Shown: positions 46,395-58,020 of the stretch, piece after piece
How the letters are laid out: every line of letters begins with the position of its first letter
Position numbering within the stretch: position 1 is the first letter of the stretch
Origin: Nymphaea colorata
Taxonomy: Eukaryota; Streptophyta; Magnoliopsida; Nymphaeales; Nymphaeaceae
Reading direction: 5' to 3'
DNA: 64,000 nt
Assembly: GCF_008831285.2 (NCBI RefSeq)
Contig: NC_045139.1
Location: forward strand, 34,569,706 to 34,633,705
Program-made: the position numbers and the translations under genes
Notes under the pieces: model-generated
The model's input: only the letters and a program-made list of their open reading frames with translations
Database searches by the model: none
What the model was told of the DNA's origin: nothing

Positions 46395-46883
46395 ATGGAC
46401 CCAGATGCCTTCTCAGCAACGCTGTTCAAGTGGGACGCTCGAGCTGCACCACCGAGCCGGCTCCTTATCCACGATGCGTCGGTCTCTGCCACTGCCCACG
46501 TGAGCGCAGGCGGTGTTCCACCACTAGGACCAGCGGCGGCGGCAGCTGCTATTCCTCCGCCATACTGTAGGACGAAGGATCTGGGGGGACTGGAGGACCT
46601 GTTCCAGAACTACGGCGTACGCTACTTCACTCTGGCCAAGATGGCCGAGATGGGGTTCACCGCCAGCACCCTCCTCAACATGAAAGATGAGGAGCTCGAC
46701 GAGATGATGGCCACCCTCGTCGACGTCTTCCACTGGGACCTCCTAGTCGGCGAAAGGTTCGGCATCAAGGCCGCCGTCAGGGCTGAGCGCCGCTGGCTGC
46801 TCGATGACGACGTCTCCCGCCGCCGCCATCACCTCGCCTCCGCCGACTCCACCAACCCTCTCGACGCCCTTTCCCAGGAAGGT

Positions 46884-46914
<31 letters not shown>

Positions 46915-48549
46915 GGTAGCTCACCGTTCTTTTGAATATTCTGATCGAAACCGGCATCACAGATATTGTGATTGTTCAATTTGTCCAATGAAATTTTGGA
47001 ACCATATTTCTCAATGCGGTTTGAATTCTTTTCCCTGTGATTGCAGCCACTGTTTCGTTGAATATTCTGATTTCCTATGAAGAATCTTCATCATCATTTT
47101 AAACATTTTTTTATATTTTTCCAAGAACAGTGGCTTTATCTTCTCATACACAAACAGAGAAACTAGACTGGCACGAGAAACCTACCAATTTAACGTCCAC
47201 CAACGATCACCTCTTCGACATTAAAAGTGACAGAAGGCCATCATGAATGCATCTGTTAATCTTTATTCGCTTTAAATCTTAGTGAAAATTAAAAGATAAA
47301 GATGGAATTCCAAAAGGGATAGATGAAACAAAAAAAAAACCATAACTACTCTCTTTCTGTGTGTCTCTGACGTTGGTATCTGTTTGGTCATGGGTGGGTA
47401 GGGTTGTCAGAGGAGCCGGTTCAGGGGGTGAAGGTGGTAGGCGTGGCTGATAACGGCGGCGGAGGGGGAGGTTGGGAGGTGGTTGTGGAGGGAAAGAAAG
47501 GGCAGAGGCGGAGGAGAGGCACGAGGGGCGGTATCAACGGCGAGGGAGGTGGCGACGACGGCGGAGACCGGCAGAGAGAGCACCCCTTCATTGTGACGGA
47601 GCCCGGGGAAGTGGCCAGAGGAAAGAAGAACGGGCTGGACTACCTCTTCCACCTCTACGAGGAGTGCAGAGGTTTCCTCATCCAGGTCCAGAACATCGCA
47701 AAGGAGCGAGGGGAAAAGTGCCCCACCAAGGTGCCCTTTTTACTAAAGTGCCCATCCCTTCATTTGCTTTCTCATGCTCCACCTTCATCAATTATTTTAG
47801 CTGAAAGGGCAGTCTGATAACTTCGTCAGCAATCGCCACTGGTAACGTCAAGACATGAGTTGACGTTGAAGGTTAAAAACTTCATCTGATTCTCTCATGA
47901 AAGAGATAGTGACAGCAAAAGTACCTAAAACTTAAGCTCTCCCCTATAGAAAGCTTCCAAGTTTGAAAAAGAAAAGACCCAGATACCTGTGGGCATTAGT
48001 CACTTTAAAAAATCGAAATTGGAAATGGTCCTCACCTTTCAGAAGGTTTTTGCAGAACCATGCTTTACATTACAAGGTTTTTGTAAATTATCACCACGGC
48101 ATATTTTCGGATCATCAAGCTTTCAGTTACATATTTTACAGCTCAGTCAGATTGTTTGTGATTAGTCATCGGCCATGGCCATGGTGGTGCTGCAGGTAAC
48201 GAACCAGGTGTTCAGGTACGCCAAGAGCATGGGAGCAAGCTACATTAACAAGCCCAAGATGAGGCACTATGTCCACTGCTATGCGCTGCACTGCCTGGAT
48301 GAAGCCGCGTCAGATCGGCTACGGCGGGCATTCAAAGAGAGGGGGGAGAATGTGGGAGCCTGGAGGCAGGCCTGCTACCAGCCCCTTGTGGCCATGGCTG
48401 CACATCATTCGTGGGATATTGACGCCATATTCAACGCCAACGAGAAGCTCTGCATCTGGTATGTGCCCACCAAACTGCGCCAACTCTGCCACCAGCAGCG
48501 CACCGCCGCTGCAGCTTCAATGGGCACGGCGCACCTGCGCCAAATGTAG
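46395..48549 (+). CDS. LFY: LEAFY/FLORICAULA floral meristem transcription factor
   Basis: Three exons, 46395-46881, 47402-47730 and 48196-48549, encode 389 residues. Intron positions and phases (after QEG in phase 1, after CPTK in phase 0) are the classic LFY ones. LFY is a plant-specific nuclear regulator that sets floral meristem identity and activates MADS-box genes. Residues 1-15 are the conserved start ([14 protein letters not shown]). Residues 62-135 are the SAM-like oligomerisation domain ([46 protein letters not shown]). Residues 164-221 are a Gly/Arg-rich linker. Residues 222-373 are the helix-turn-helix DNA-binding domain ([68 protein letters not shown]). Odd points: residues 353-358 read ANEKLC where most angiosperm LFY proteins I recall have AHPRLS, and the tail after QLCH is short and not acidic. 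The ATG is fixed by the conserved N-terminus. No break is seen. Confidence 0.97.
46889..46915 (+). repeat. (CT)n repeat at the LEAFY intron 1 donor
   Basis: A CT run of 27 bases starts seven bases after the intron 1 donor GT. Length changes here would alter the region next to the 5' splice site. Confidence 0.9.
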
Positions 48550-49516
48550 TATGGCGCACCCACTGTGCGGACCAACATTTTGCTGTCTATCGGAATCTAA
48601 GTTCGTGCTTTCCTTATAGTATACTCTTGCCCTCGTAAATGGTTGATTGTTTCACTGCATTTTTCACCTGACGGTAATCTCTTCGACTCCAGTGATGCTA
48701 CTGCCGTTTTCAACCTATATTAACAGTACGTGAATCGGCAAATAATTATAAATTTTCACATGTTTTCCATTTAAAAAGGCCAACAAATGTGAAAAGGGAA
48801 GTAACAAGAAAATGCCAAAACTAGAAAAGAACATGGCGAAGTCTTTTGAAAAGCACCAATCAGAAGTACATCAAACTTCAAAGAACATGAGAAAGTACTT
48901 CAGTTCGTTTTGTACATACACAAAATATGTGATGTTTGATGATAGTACAAGGTAATCTTTTGCGTGAACGGTGAATGTGATGTATCATCTTCGTATCAGA
49001 AGTAAATCGCAACAAGGATTCACATGTGCACCTAAAGAGGACTCTCGACACAGATGACAATTGACATGCCATGCCATAACTTGTCCGTGCCAGAAATCAT
49101 ATTTTTGCAATGGAAGTTCTATTAGGAAGCAGATATACATCAGAAGATTTGATAAATTGTAGTAACCTGCATGCTCGTAGCTGCCTAGCATGTGCTTGAA
49201 TGCGCTACAACACATCCAAAGATCTCAGTATTCTTGAACGACCAGGAATGCAGAATGGTACTAGTAATTCCATATAATCATCACATGTTTCTAACAAAGA
49301 AAAGGTCCGCTGCCTAATGAACATATTCCTGACAAGCGCAATATCAGCTCTCAGAAACAAAGAGGATAAATAAATATATACCATGCTCAGTGGGACAAGC
49401 AGGAAGATTAACCCGCCACAGCATGTTTGTGTGCCCTTAATTAATTGCAATGTTTAGTGAAAAAGGAAAAAAATGTAAAACACGAATATGGAACTTACCA
49501 AAACAGAAAAAGAAGG
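48550..49516. other. Convergent spacer between LEAFY and the PPR gene
   Basis: This carries the 3' UTRs of both genes, which face each other. Overlapping short minus-strand ORFs at 48878-49450 have no recognisable domain. Confidence 0.5.
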
Positions 49517-51451
49517 CTACCAATAATCTTTACATGAGCATGTGCCGCCTTCAAAATGATGAAATCGAATACGATCCCTGATGACTATCTCTCGAGAATA
49601 GAGTCTTGAAACAAACTTCATAACAGAGTGACAATCGTGGCAGATCCTAAGGTTCTTGTAAATTCTAATTGTGCTTCTTGGGCTAGTATTAAGAAGCCCA
49701 AAAGCCAACGCCAATTTTTCACTATGACAGTACAAAACGTCTTCCTTTTCCTCTTCTGATACATCATATGTTACTGCATTGGTTGCAGGCACAAAGCCAA
49801 CCATTTTAATTTGCTTCATCACCTCAACAATGGATCGGTAGATATTCTCAGATTGAGGGTTAGTTCTATCACCCGCAATGAATTCATGAATTACATTGTC
49901 CACTTTAATCCAGCTCAATCCTGGGTTCTTGGGAATACCTTTCTCCTTCATTGCATTCCATACATTTTCAGCATCATGCCATTTGCTTGATGTGGAATAG
50001 ATATTTGAAAGAAGCACATAGTCACCACTATTTCGCTGCTCCAATTTCAGTATCTGCTTAGTTGCAAGCTCACCCAACTTAACATTACCATGGATTCTAC
50101 AGGCGCCAAGCAGAGCCCTCCAAATTACAGCATCAGCTTCAATATTCATGCTTTTAATGAGACTGTAAGCTTCATCTACACGTCCAGCTCTGCCAAGTAG
50201 ATCTACCATAGCCCCATAGTGCTCAATCTGTGGCACAATTAAGTATTCACTTCTCATAGTATCAAAATATGTCTGTCCTCTTTCAACCAAACCAGCATGA
50301 CTACATGCATTTAGCATTGATAGGAAGGTGATTGCATCTGGTTCAATTTGCACATTCAACATTTGATTAAATAGTTCAAACGCATTGTTTGCACGCCCAT
50401 GCATTGCTAGTCCGCCAATCATTGCATTCCAAACTGAGACATCACATTTTGGAGACAACTCAAATACCTCTTCCGCAGAATTAATTCTCCCACATTTTGA
50501 GTACATGTCTACAAGAGCAGCCCCTACTATGTAATTCAATGCGACTCCCTTCCTCTGTATATACTCCCTGATCCACTCGCCAGTATCTAAATCACCAACT
50601 CGTGCACATACTGAAAGAATTGTTGTCAATGTGAACCCATCAGGCTCCACATTCTCATCCCACATTCTCTTGAAGAGCACCAAAGCTTCCTTTATTTGCC
50701 CATTTCCGGCATATGCTCCAATAATCGAATTCCATGTCACCAAATCTCTGATAGATGCACTCTCAAACAATTCCCTTGCCTTCAACAAATTCCCAACCTG
50801 GGAATACCCTGTAATCATCACATTCAAACTAACCGCGTCCCTTTGAGGCATCATGGCAAGCAGCTTGTGCGCAGCCTCTAAATCTCCCGATCTTGCCATC
50901 GCTGCAATGACCATATTCCATGAAAAATTGTTCCTTTGTGGCATCTTATTAAACAAAGAAACAGCAGACTTCGTATCACCAGATTTTACATAGCCATGTA
51001 TCATCACATTCCACGCGACGACATCTCTTTCATGCATTTCATCAAACACTCTGCGTGCATCGACCATACATCGCCCGGCAGAGTATACCTCCACAAGGGA
51101 CGTTGCGAGCAGCAAATCCGGTTCATACCCACATTTTACAATGTCGCTATGAGCCCCTCTACAGAGTATGAGGGACATTGGTGTTCCATTGGTCGGCCTA
51201 CAGAACTTGAGAACGAAGGAAAGCGTGTAGTGATCCGGATTGACTCCATGAAGTCGCATTTTGCTATATAAAGAGAGCCCATTAGCGTGTGCGCCCTTCT
51301 CCATACATCCCCGCAGGATGGCATTCCACACAGAAACTTCGGCAAGGCTTCTGAATTCCTCCCCAGGCCATTTCATCAAACATCTCCCCTCCAAGGTAGA
51401 AGAACGGGAGAGACAACGTCGAGCAAATCGAACCGTCGCTCCCCCGAACAT
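49517..51451 (-). CDS. PLS-class DYW pentatricopeptide repeat protein
   Basis: An intronless 644-codon gene, as usual for the family. About a dozen P, L and S repeats run from residue 38 to about 440 (VSVWNAILRG, DVVAWNVMIHGYVKSGD, DLVTWNSIIGAYAGNGQ, YIVGAALVDMYSKCGR). They are followed by the E/E+ region (DYVLLSNIYSTSSKW, PGLSWI) and a full DYW domain. The DYW domain keeps the cytidine-deaminase-like zinc site: HSE at 576-578 and CHDC at 604-607. It also keeps HHF at 631-633, CSC at 638-640 and the terminal DYW. Proteins of this class bind single-stranded organelle RNA and direct C-to-U editing in chloroplasts or mitochondria. The Arg-rich N-terminus fits organelle import, but which organelle and which site cannot be read from the sequence. 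The start is the first ATG of the open frame. All catalytic residues are present, so it is probably functional. Confidence 0.95.
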   Translation of the reverse strand: MFGGATVRFARRCLSRSSTLEGRCLMKWPGEEFRSLAEVSVWNAILRGCMEKGAHANGLSLYSKMRLHGVNPDHYTLSFVLKFCRPTNGTPMSLILCRGAHSDIVKCGYEPDLLLATSLVEVYSAGRCMVDARRVFDEMHERDVVAWNVMIHGYVKSGDTKSAVSLFNKMPQRNNFSWNMVIAAMARSGDLEAAHKLLAMMPQRDAVSLNVMITGYSQVGNLLKARELFESASIRDLVTWNSIIGAYAGNGQIKEALVLFKRMWDENVEPDGFTLTTILSVCARVGDLDTGEWIREYIQRKGVALNYIVGAALVDMYSKCGRINSAEEVFELSPKCDVSVWNAMIGGLAMHGRANNAFELFNQMLNVQIEPDAITFLSMLNACSHAGLVERGQTYFDTMRSEYLIVPQIEHYGAMVDLLGRAGRVDEAYSLIKSMNIEADAVIWRALLGACRIHGNVKLGELATKQILKLEQRNSGDYVLLSNIYSTSSKWHDAENVWNAMKEKGIPKNPGLSWIKVDNVIHEFIAGDRTNPQSENIYRSIVEVMKQIKMVGFVPATNAVTYDVSEEEKEDVLYCHSEKLALAFGLLNTSPRSTIRIYKNLRICHDCHSVMKFVSRLYSREIVIRDRIRFHHFEGGTCSCKDYW

Positions 51452-52440
51452 GCACTTCCGGTTTCTTGTGCGTGGGAAGAAAGTACAAGAAGAAATAACA
51501 CAAGATCAAATCCTTAGATTACGAATCTATCAGCCACATGTCACAACAAATAGGATGATGGAGCCTTAATGCTTATGGATTTCGAAGAAACAGACGAACA
51601 CGAGAGGCGTTCTTTGGAAGGGGGAGACGAAAAATATAAGACAAAAAATAGAATTCATCAACATAAAAGCAGTGAATGAGTTGCTTTGAAACCTGATTTT
51701 ACTATTTGGATCGCGTATCAAAAACCTGGTTTTTGATTGGATAACAAAGAAATGGGTTTTGGTATTAACTTTACGACTGTTTTCATTCATATGAAAACCG
51801 TATTTTCATATGAAATACCGTTTAATAATAGACAGCGTATATGAATCTTCCTCTATATATATATACACAATTATTTTAACCAATAATCATGTACTAAGTT
51901 AATTTTTTATTTTAATAGTCGAAAAGTTGACAAAATTACTAAAACTTTTTCAGTAAAAATTTTGATATGTTGTGAAAATATCTTAAAGTAAAACATGCTA
52001 TTTGTTAAATAATTAGTTGCAATAGGTATGTTAGCATGTTGTCCTTTATTGGAATTAATATTTAGTATAATTTAGGAGGTGAGTTTGTAGATTACGTGAA
52101 CCATTCTTTGCCTTTCAAATCTTTCACTGCTTGTGGTAGTTAAAGAATGCCACAAATTTGAATATATTGCATCTCACGCACTGGATTATTAATAATGGAT
52201 ATATTCTACTAATCTACGCGCGCACATAAACTGATTTTGTGATATTTAAAAATCAGTGCATTAGCTCTGTCTGTTCATAAATTTGATTTCTCACGCATTG
52301 CATAAATATTGAAAAAATTTTCCCAATTCTTTAGGCATATTTTGTTAATACGCAATTAAATATTTGAAAAACATAAGGTTGAGCTGCATGTGTAAGACAG
52401 TAAGAGGTCAGCTGCGTTTCGTTGGTCAAATCAAAAGTCT
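51452..52440. other. Upstream region of the PPR gene
   Basis: Promoter side of the minus-strand PPR gene. No motif is certain. A small inverted repeat (CATATGAAAACCGTATTTTC and following bases) lies at about 51788-51824, and an AT run at 51855-51868. Confidence 0.5.
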
Positions 52441-52545
52441 GTGTAGGCCTGGGCATCGGACCGGCTCGGTCTGATGATATGAGTTGGGCTTCAGCTCGAT
52501 ACCCGACATCCAAGCCTTGGCCCTGTTCCACTCTATTAAAATAAA
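52441..52545. repeat. Partial CCTGGGCATCGG-type element
   Basis: GTAGGCCTGGGCATCGGACC matches the left terminus of the element at 56956-57235. The right end is not found, so this is a truncated copy. Confidence 0.5.
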
Positions 52546-53483
52546 AGTATTTTTTAAATGTAAAATAAAAAATTTAAAATATAAAATATATTTTTTAATA
52601 ATAAAATATATACCATTGTTAAATATGCGTGGGAAATTGGATCCAAGATGAAAGCGAGCATTGGACTATTGTTCCAACGTGAATCCGCTTAGTTAGTGCA
52701 AATTATCTTACAAAAAAATCACATATATGATGACTTGTGATTGCATTCACACTTCCATTGTGAGCATGATGTTTTTCCGACCTATGCATGTCACATCATA
52801 GATCGATGTGATGATCAAGATGCCTTTGCAAATGCACGTTTTTGGAATATGTCATGCTTACATGATGCTACATCCATATGTGATGTTCACTGCAAGCATT
52901 CATGATTTTGTTACATGTCCATAATCCATACTCATATGCACACATAAAGGGAAGCACATGGGGCTTCGGCCGACGCCGCACTGCTGGTGGCCTTGGTGGT
53001 CGCCGGAGTTGGCTGATGCTAGTTCCGATCGGTCAGACCCTTCAAACCTAAAACAAAATATGAAAAGCAAGTGGGAAATAAAGGGAAAAAGAAAAGAACT
53101 AGCATATAGGCGAGGGGAAGGACTCGCCTAGGCTGTGCAGATGGTAGCCGCCGGTGGATGGAGGTCGCCGGACTTCATTGGCTGCCGGACATGGCCAGAC
53201 ACAAGCGGGCGGATGAAGGTTTTTATACTTTATAAAAATAAATTTCAAAACGACCCCTCTATTTTCCATTTGTTTCGAAAACAGTGTTATAATTGGATAT
53301 AATTTTGAGATATAATTTTCAAGGCATAGCCTTAAATATTGAGATATAATTCTCGTCCCATTGTATTTTTATGCTGGTTTTATTAATGAGCTTACTGCCT
53401 TGACTGAATTGAATTGGGATAGTAAGTTGGGTATATACAAGTTATAGCCGCAAATATCGTTCTACGGGATTTTATTGGTGAGA
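52546..53483. other. Intergenic DNA with a GC-rich patch
   Basis: 52960-53220 is GC-rich (GCCGCCGGTGGATGGAGG and similar) within AT-rich flanks, suggesting a gene fragment or repeat, but no domain is readable. Confidence 0.4.
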
Positions 53484-53573
53484 TTTTTCTTAGGTATTTA
53501 TCGGTAATTTTTTTTAAATCTCCAAAAATTTTTCTTAGGTATTTATTGGTAATTTTTTTTAAATCTCCAAAAA
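53484..53573. repeat. 45-bp tandem duplication
   Basis: Two units (53484-53528 and 53529-53573) share TTTTTCTTAGGTATTTAT and TAAATCTCCAAAAA, with one or two differences. Confidence 0.9.
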
Positions 53574-55392
53574 ATCTTGAAGTTCTTAAAAAAATTCAAA
53601 AATCAAAATGCTAGGTAAAAATACAAGAAGTAAAAAGTGAATAAGTATTGTACTGCATTTAGGAGTTCATGTTAATTACCTAAACAAGAGAAAATAGAAA
53701 CAATGAAACAAAAGTTGAAAAAAATAAAAATTGAAAATGAAATAAAAATAAATGAAAAAAATCGTGATAAATTCATTTTTAATGTTTTTCAATATTTCCT
53801 GTTTTTGTCGTTTTCTTTGTGTTTTCATTAATATCGTGATATTTTAGAAAATATCACCATATTTATGGCTATGATATGAGCTTAGTAAAACAAGTTAAGT
53901 TCGCACTTATCATTGCAGGTTGACCATGTAGAAAAATAATCTAAGGTACATAAAAGACATACAGGTCGGTTTAGAGAATCAGTGGAGTTGGATTTGGATC
54001 TCATTTACCTTAACATAAATGTTTTGGTTCATATAAGTTTAAATTCAAGTATGTTTTCAACTAATCATACCAGTGATGCTCTGAATATCCATTGGTACAT
54101 ATTGAATACATCAGCTTGAACCACTAGACTTTGAGTCTAAGTAGTTTGGAACAAGGTTGATTAAATTAAGGAGGTTTTTAAGAAATTTCTCATTTGGTGA
54201 CACGTTTGGAACTTGTTCTGGGTTTGATTCAAAGAGTCTTAAAATCTGTTTTAAAAGCAGCAATTATTATTTATAATCTATAAATATGGTTTTATAAAGT
54301 ATTGGTTTTAAATTATGTTCAAATATTTTCAAATTTGATACCAAGTCTTGGTTTGGATACAACCTGCTTTCAAAATATTTATCCTGTTATACATGGATTT
54401 TAACTTGGGCTTTAAAAGTTTATATATTTAAGTTGTGAAATTATTTGAGGATTGAGATTCGACTTATTTTTAGAATATAAATCTTGGGTGTTGTAAATGG
54501 ATTTGGATGTGGATTTCACTTGTTTAGAACATATTCATGTCTTTTTTGGGTCTGTAACTAAAATTGATTTGCTTTGATAATATATGCATTTTGGATTTGT
54601 TCATTATTATAAACAGATTTGTGGATGTTGATCCAAATTAGCTAAACATGCATAAGTCCAGACTTAGTTTCTTGTATTTTATTGTACAACTTGAATTCTT
54701 AATGAAAGATAATTTTGTGCAATGTTTGAAATACTTTAATGGATATTGATATGGATCTCATAAATTTTAGAAATGGATCAAGTTCCTTCCATGTAACCAT
54801 GTGCGTATTAGTTGTTGTAAAATACATGTAGATATATATATATATATATATGTTTGCAATGTGCACCTGTTTGTGTTGTGACCTGATAACATAATGGATA
54901 CATGGACCACTGCAATGTAAAAAAAAAGATGAGTTATTTCTTGTCAATGAATTGTTTTGGTAAAGCATATAGATTTCTGCATGAATGCTAGTTGCAGAAA
55001 TATTTGGATATGCATCTGTCTCGGTTCGAAACTTATTCACATATGGATGTTATTGTGATGTTGCTATATCACGAGCTTGTTCAGATTTGGATTTGAGATC
55101 CATGTTGTTGACTTTAATGATTGATTACCTCATGTAATTGTTGATTGATTCTGATGGCCTTGATTTTGTTGGTTTTTATAATTTAGGCATGCTATGTAAA
55201 ATGTTTATATTTGTTGAACTTGCAGTTGGTGAACCATATGAGCAAAACAAGTTTATACATGAAAGGCATGCTAAAATATTTGAATTAAACATGAACGCTC
55301 ATAATGATCAATGCATCATCTGGCATGACCATATATGGTCTCAACTGCTGGGTGGCACGATCTCGTGACATGAGAAAGGTGTAGAGGGTTGC
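53574..55392. other. AT-rich DNA, no gene recognised
   Basis: Frequent TTTGGAT and TTGGATTTG words suggest old LTR-type repeat DNA, but no coding remnant is visible. An AT repeat lies at 54834-54851. Confidence 0.45.
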
Positions 55393-55800
55393 CCTTCGGC
55401 TTATGGATGTCAATATATCCGATTTGAATCGAATATCCAACCGAACCAATCCGAAAAAATCGGATATGAAAATAAATTTAATTTTTGATTAAGAAATCGG
55501 ATAGGATTCATGCTTAATAAATGGCATCCGGTCGGATTCGGATTCTGATATACATAAATCTCCGATCGGATTCAGATATGGATTCGGATCGTATTTATTC
55601 TTAGACAAATATCTTATATCTAATGCTTTTAAAATTTGAAACTTGGCAAAATCTAGTCCAAAATTTGGATTTGGATTCATATATAAATATAAAAATCAGA
55701 TTTTGGATTTGGATATGAATGTGTGAATATCCAAAAAAGCGGATATGATTAAGGATATGTGTGATATGAATCTGATCTGTTGATATGGTGCTGTCCAACG
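55393..55800. repeat. GGATGTCAAT-type element, incomplete
   Basis: It begins TGGATGTCAATATATCCGAT, close to the terminus of the MITE at 32378. The interior is dominated by CGGATTCGGATATGGATTC words and the right end is unclear (near GGTGCTGTCCAACGG). Confidence 0.55.
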
Positions 55801-56235
55801 GATCTATTTTGTAAATTAGAATTCTACAAATTTACAGGTTTTTAAATAACACAAACTTTTGTACTATGTGCTTTCATGAGATGTAATATTGCTTGTTAAT
55901 TAGGTTTTCTGTGGTTGGAAGATAGTCAGTAACGATGCCTTGTTGTTTTGAAAAAAAAAATGGATGCTTTGAAAATGTTATTTATGCGCATTAGAAATTC
56001 AAAGTAGAATGATTTTAGATTTTGAAAAAAAAAAAGAAGTAACAAAAAAAAAAACCGAGATCGTTAGAAACACTTCTGCTAATTACAGATCATAAAAGCA
56101 TTCTGTGAAACTCTAGATCCGTATGAATGTGAGGAAGGTCACAAACACAAAGACAGACAAGTGTTTACAGAACTTTTGTTTTGATTGCTCAAGCTCCGCC
56201 TCAGGTTAGTGACTATGATGTTCCTAGAAGAATTC
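55801..56235. other. AT-rich spacer
   Basis: Poly-A runs at 55951, 56024 and 56044; nothing else recognised. Confidence 0.5.
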
Positions 56236-56560
56236 ATGGTGGGCATCCGGTCGGGTAACTTTTGGGTACCTAGCACTGGGTCGACCGGTATCCGGTTTGG
56301 CCCGATAAATTTTTAAATATTATTTTTTCCTAATAACATATATTGTATTGTTAAAAATGTATTTTATATTAAAAAAATTATATTTATGTTTAAAAAACTT
56401 GTTTTGTAACCAGGCCGAGCCGGGCAAGGCTCAGGCTTGGTTTTCGGGCATTGGGTCTAGGCTCGAGTTTTCGACATCGAGTTTTCGACATCGGGCCAGT
56501 CGAAACCTGGCTCTTATCGGGCCGAGCCAACCCCAAGGGCATAGCTCAAACGGGCGAGCT
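56236..56560. repeat. CCGGGTACC-type element, worn
   Basis: It contains GGGCATCCGGTCGGGTAAC, an AT-rich core and then CAGGCCGAGCCGGGCAAGGC and ATCGGGCCGAGCC. This is the same structure as the complete element at 56956-57235, but without clear termini. Confidence 0.55.
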
Positions 56561-56955
56561 TAAGGCACGTTATCAAACACATTTTAGGTTTAACTTGTGG
56601 GGAGCTATGTTCTTATACGACAAGGAGAATAAATCATAGAGAACTTATTACTCAGTGCCAATGCAACTCTGAACCGTAAGGACAGGAAGAAGAGCAACTC
56701 TGAACCTTAAGAGCAGGACAGGAAGAAGAAGAGGGGCTTCAGCTCTGGCACGGGTAGCGAGATTAATTATATGCTTACTCAAAAACCCATTAACTATAAT
56801 AACTTTTTCCTCATCATATATGTTGACTAACACCAATAAAATAAAGTCATCACAACATTTGGTGAGGCAAGTTTGTTCATATCATTTTCAAAAAACACAC
56901 AAAGACAAAGAAACCCAAAGGAGTTGGTGGGGAGAAGGCATAGTGCCATAAGAAT
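56561..56955. other. Spacer between two related elements
   Basis: A short internal repeat (CAACTCTGAACC and AGGACAGGAAGAAGA, at about 56665 and 56695). No gene recognised. Confidence 0.5.
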
Positions 56956-57235
56956 TAAGCCTGGGCATCGGGCCCAAGTACCCGACGGGTACCCAATACT
57001 CAGCCCGACCCAAGTTGGCCGGACGGAGATCAATTTATTTTATTAATATTATTTTTTTAATAATGATATATATTTTATTATTAAAAATATATTTTATATA
57101 CAAAAATTTTTATTTTATGTTAATTTTCTTTATTTTAACCAGCATCGAGTTTGGCCTGGGCTCAAACTCAGGTTTTGTGCGACCTGGGTCAAACTCTTAT
57201 AGGGTCGGCCTGGCTTGGCTCGATGCTCAGGTCTA
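56956..57235. mobile_element. Complete hAT-like MITE, CCTGGGCATCG termini
   Basis: The left end TAAGCCTGGGCATCGGG and right end CTCGATGCTCAGGTCTA are inverted over about 15 bases with a few changes. Flanking octamers ATAAGAAT (56948-56955) and ACAAGAAT (57236-57243) differ at one base. 280 bases; GC-rich ends and an AT-rich centre, with no coding capacity. Relatives lie at 41031, 52441 and 56236. Confidence 0.75.
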
Positions 57236-57243
57236 ACAAGAAT

Positions 57244-57813
57244 TGACTGTAGTTTGAAGATTTCAATTTTTTTTAAATAAAGACATTTTACATTTAGTGT
57301 CTGATAAATGGGACAATAGAACTACTGTTCCAGAATATATTTACGATAAATTTATATTTAACTTGGTCACCGCAAGCCTATGGTTCTTTCGCAAAATGTT
57401 TTAGCCTAATAAAAGTGACATCCATCCCGTTAACGTGAATAGGAAGAAAGGTGCCTAGTTGACTTCAGATATACGACATGTTAGTATTGATTAGTACAAT
57501 TAAAGAGGTAAATATAATACAAATCAACATAACACCTGCTGCTAAAGGGATTCGAGACATTCTTTTCCATTATTAACGCAGCTTATGCTTGAAGGTTTAA
57601 TAAACAAACGGTTATTTTAAAGTAAGTATACTTTTGAAAACATTAAAAGATTAATACTTTTCAATTGTGGTGAAATTAGTGCGACTAATATTTAAATGTC
57701 AACAAAGCAAAGGAACGTCATATGGGTTTGCATTTTAATTCTTAATTTTTGAGCCTAGAAGAATTAATGATGCTAAAGTAATACCAGCAAAGCAGAATCG
57801 ACAGAAAGTGAGA
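57244..57813. other. AT-rich spacer
   Basis: No gene or repeat recognised. Confidence 0.5.
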
Positions 57814-57927
57814 TATTCGAGATCTAAAGAATCTTGAAAGATGCTCATTCCAGACCATTGATCAAGATTAGACCGCTCCGTTTGTAAACTAGATCTTAAA
57901 CTAGATCTTCGCATATGGTTTTCAAGA

Positions 57928-57936
57928 TTATAAATA
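57928..57936 (+). promoter_or_regulatory. TATA-like box in the left arm
   Basis: TTATAAATA, kept in the right arm in reverse orientation (about 61029-61037). It lies about 80 bases before the primer-site-like sequence. Confidence 0.5.
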
Positions 57937-58008
57937 GATAGACAGAAGAGGTAGGAGATATCGGTTTTCTTTCAGAATCTTCTGTTTATCTTCCTCTACT
58001 CCCCCATT

Positions 58009-58020
58009 TTGGTATCAAAG
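58009..58020 (+). other. tRNA-Met primer-site-like sequence
   Basis: TTGGTATCAAAG resembles the initiator tRNA-Met primer site of plant pararetroviruses and many LTR retrotransposons. The right arm keeps the same site in reverse orientation (about 60950-60960). Confidence 0.55.

Noticed and set aside
46524-46988. Minus-strand ORFs across LEAFY exon 1
   Set aside because: Shadow frames of a GC-rich exon, with no domain and no splice support.
50631-51569. Plus-strand ORFs opposite the PPR gene
   Set aside because: Shadows of the minus-strand coding sequence.
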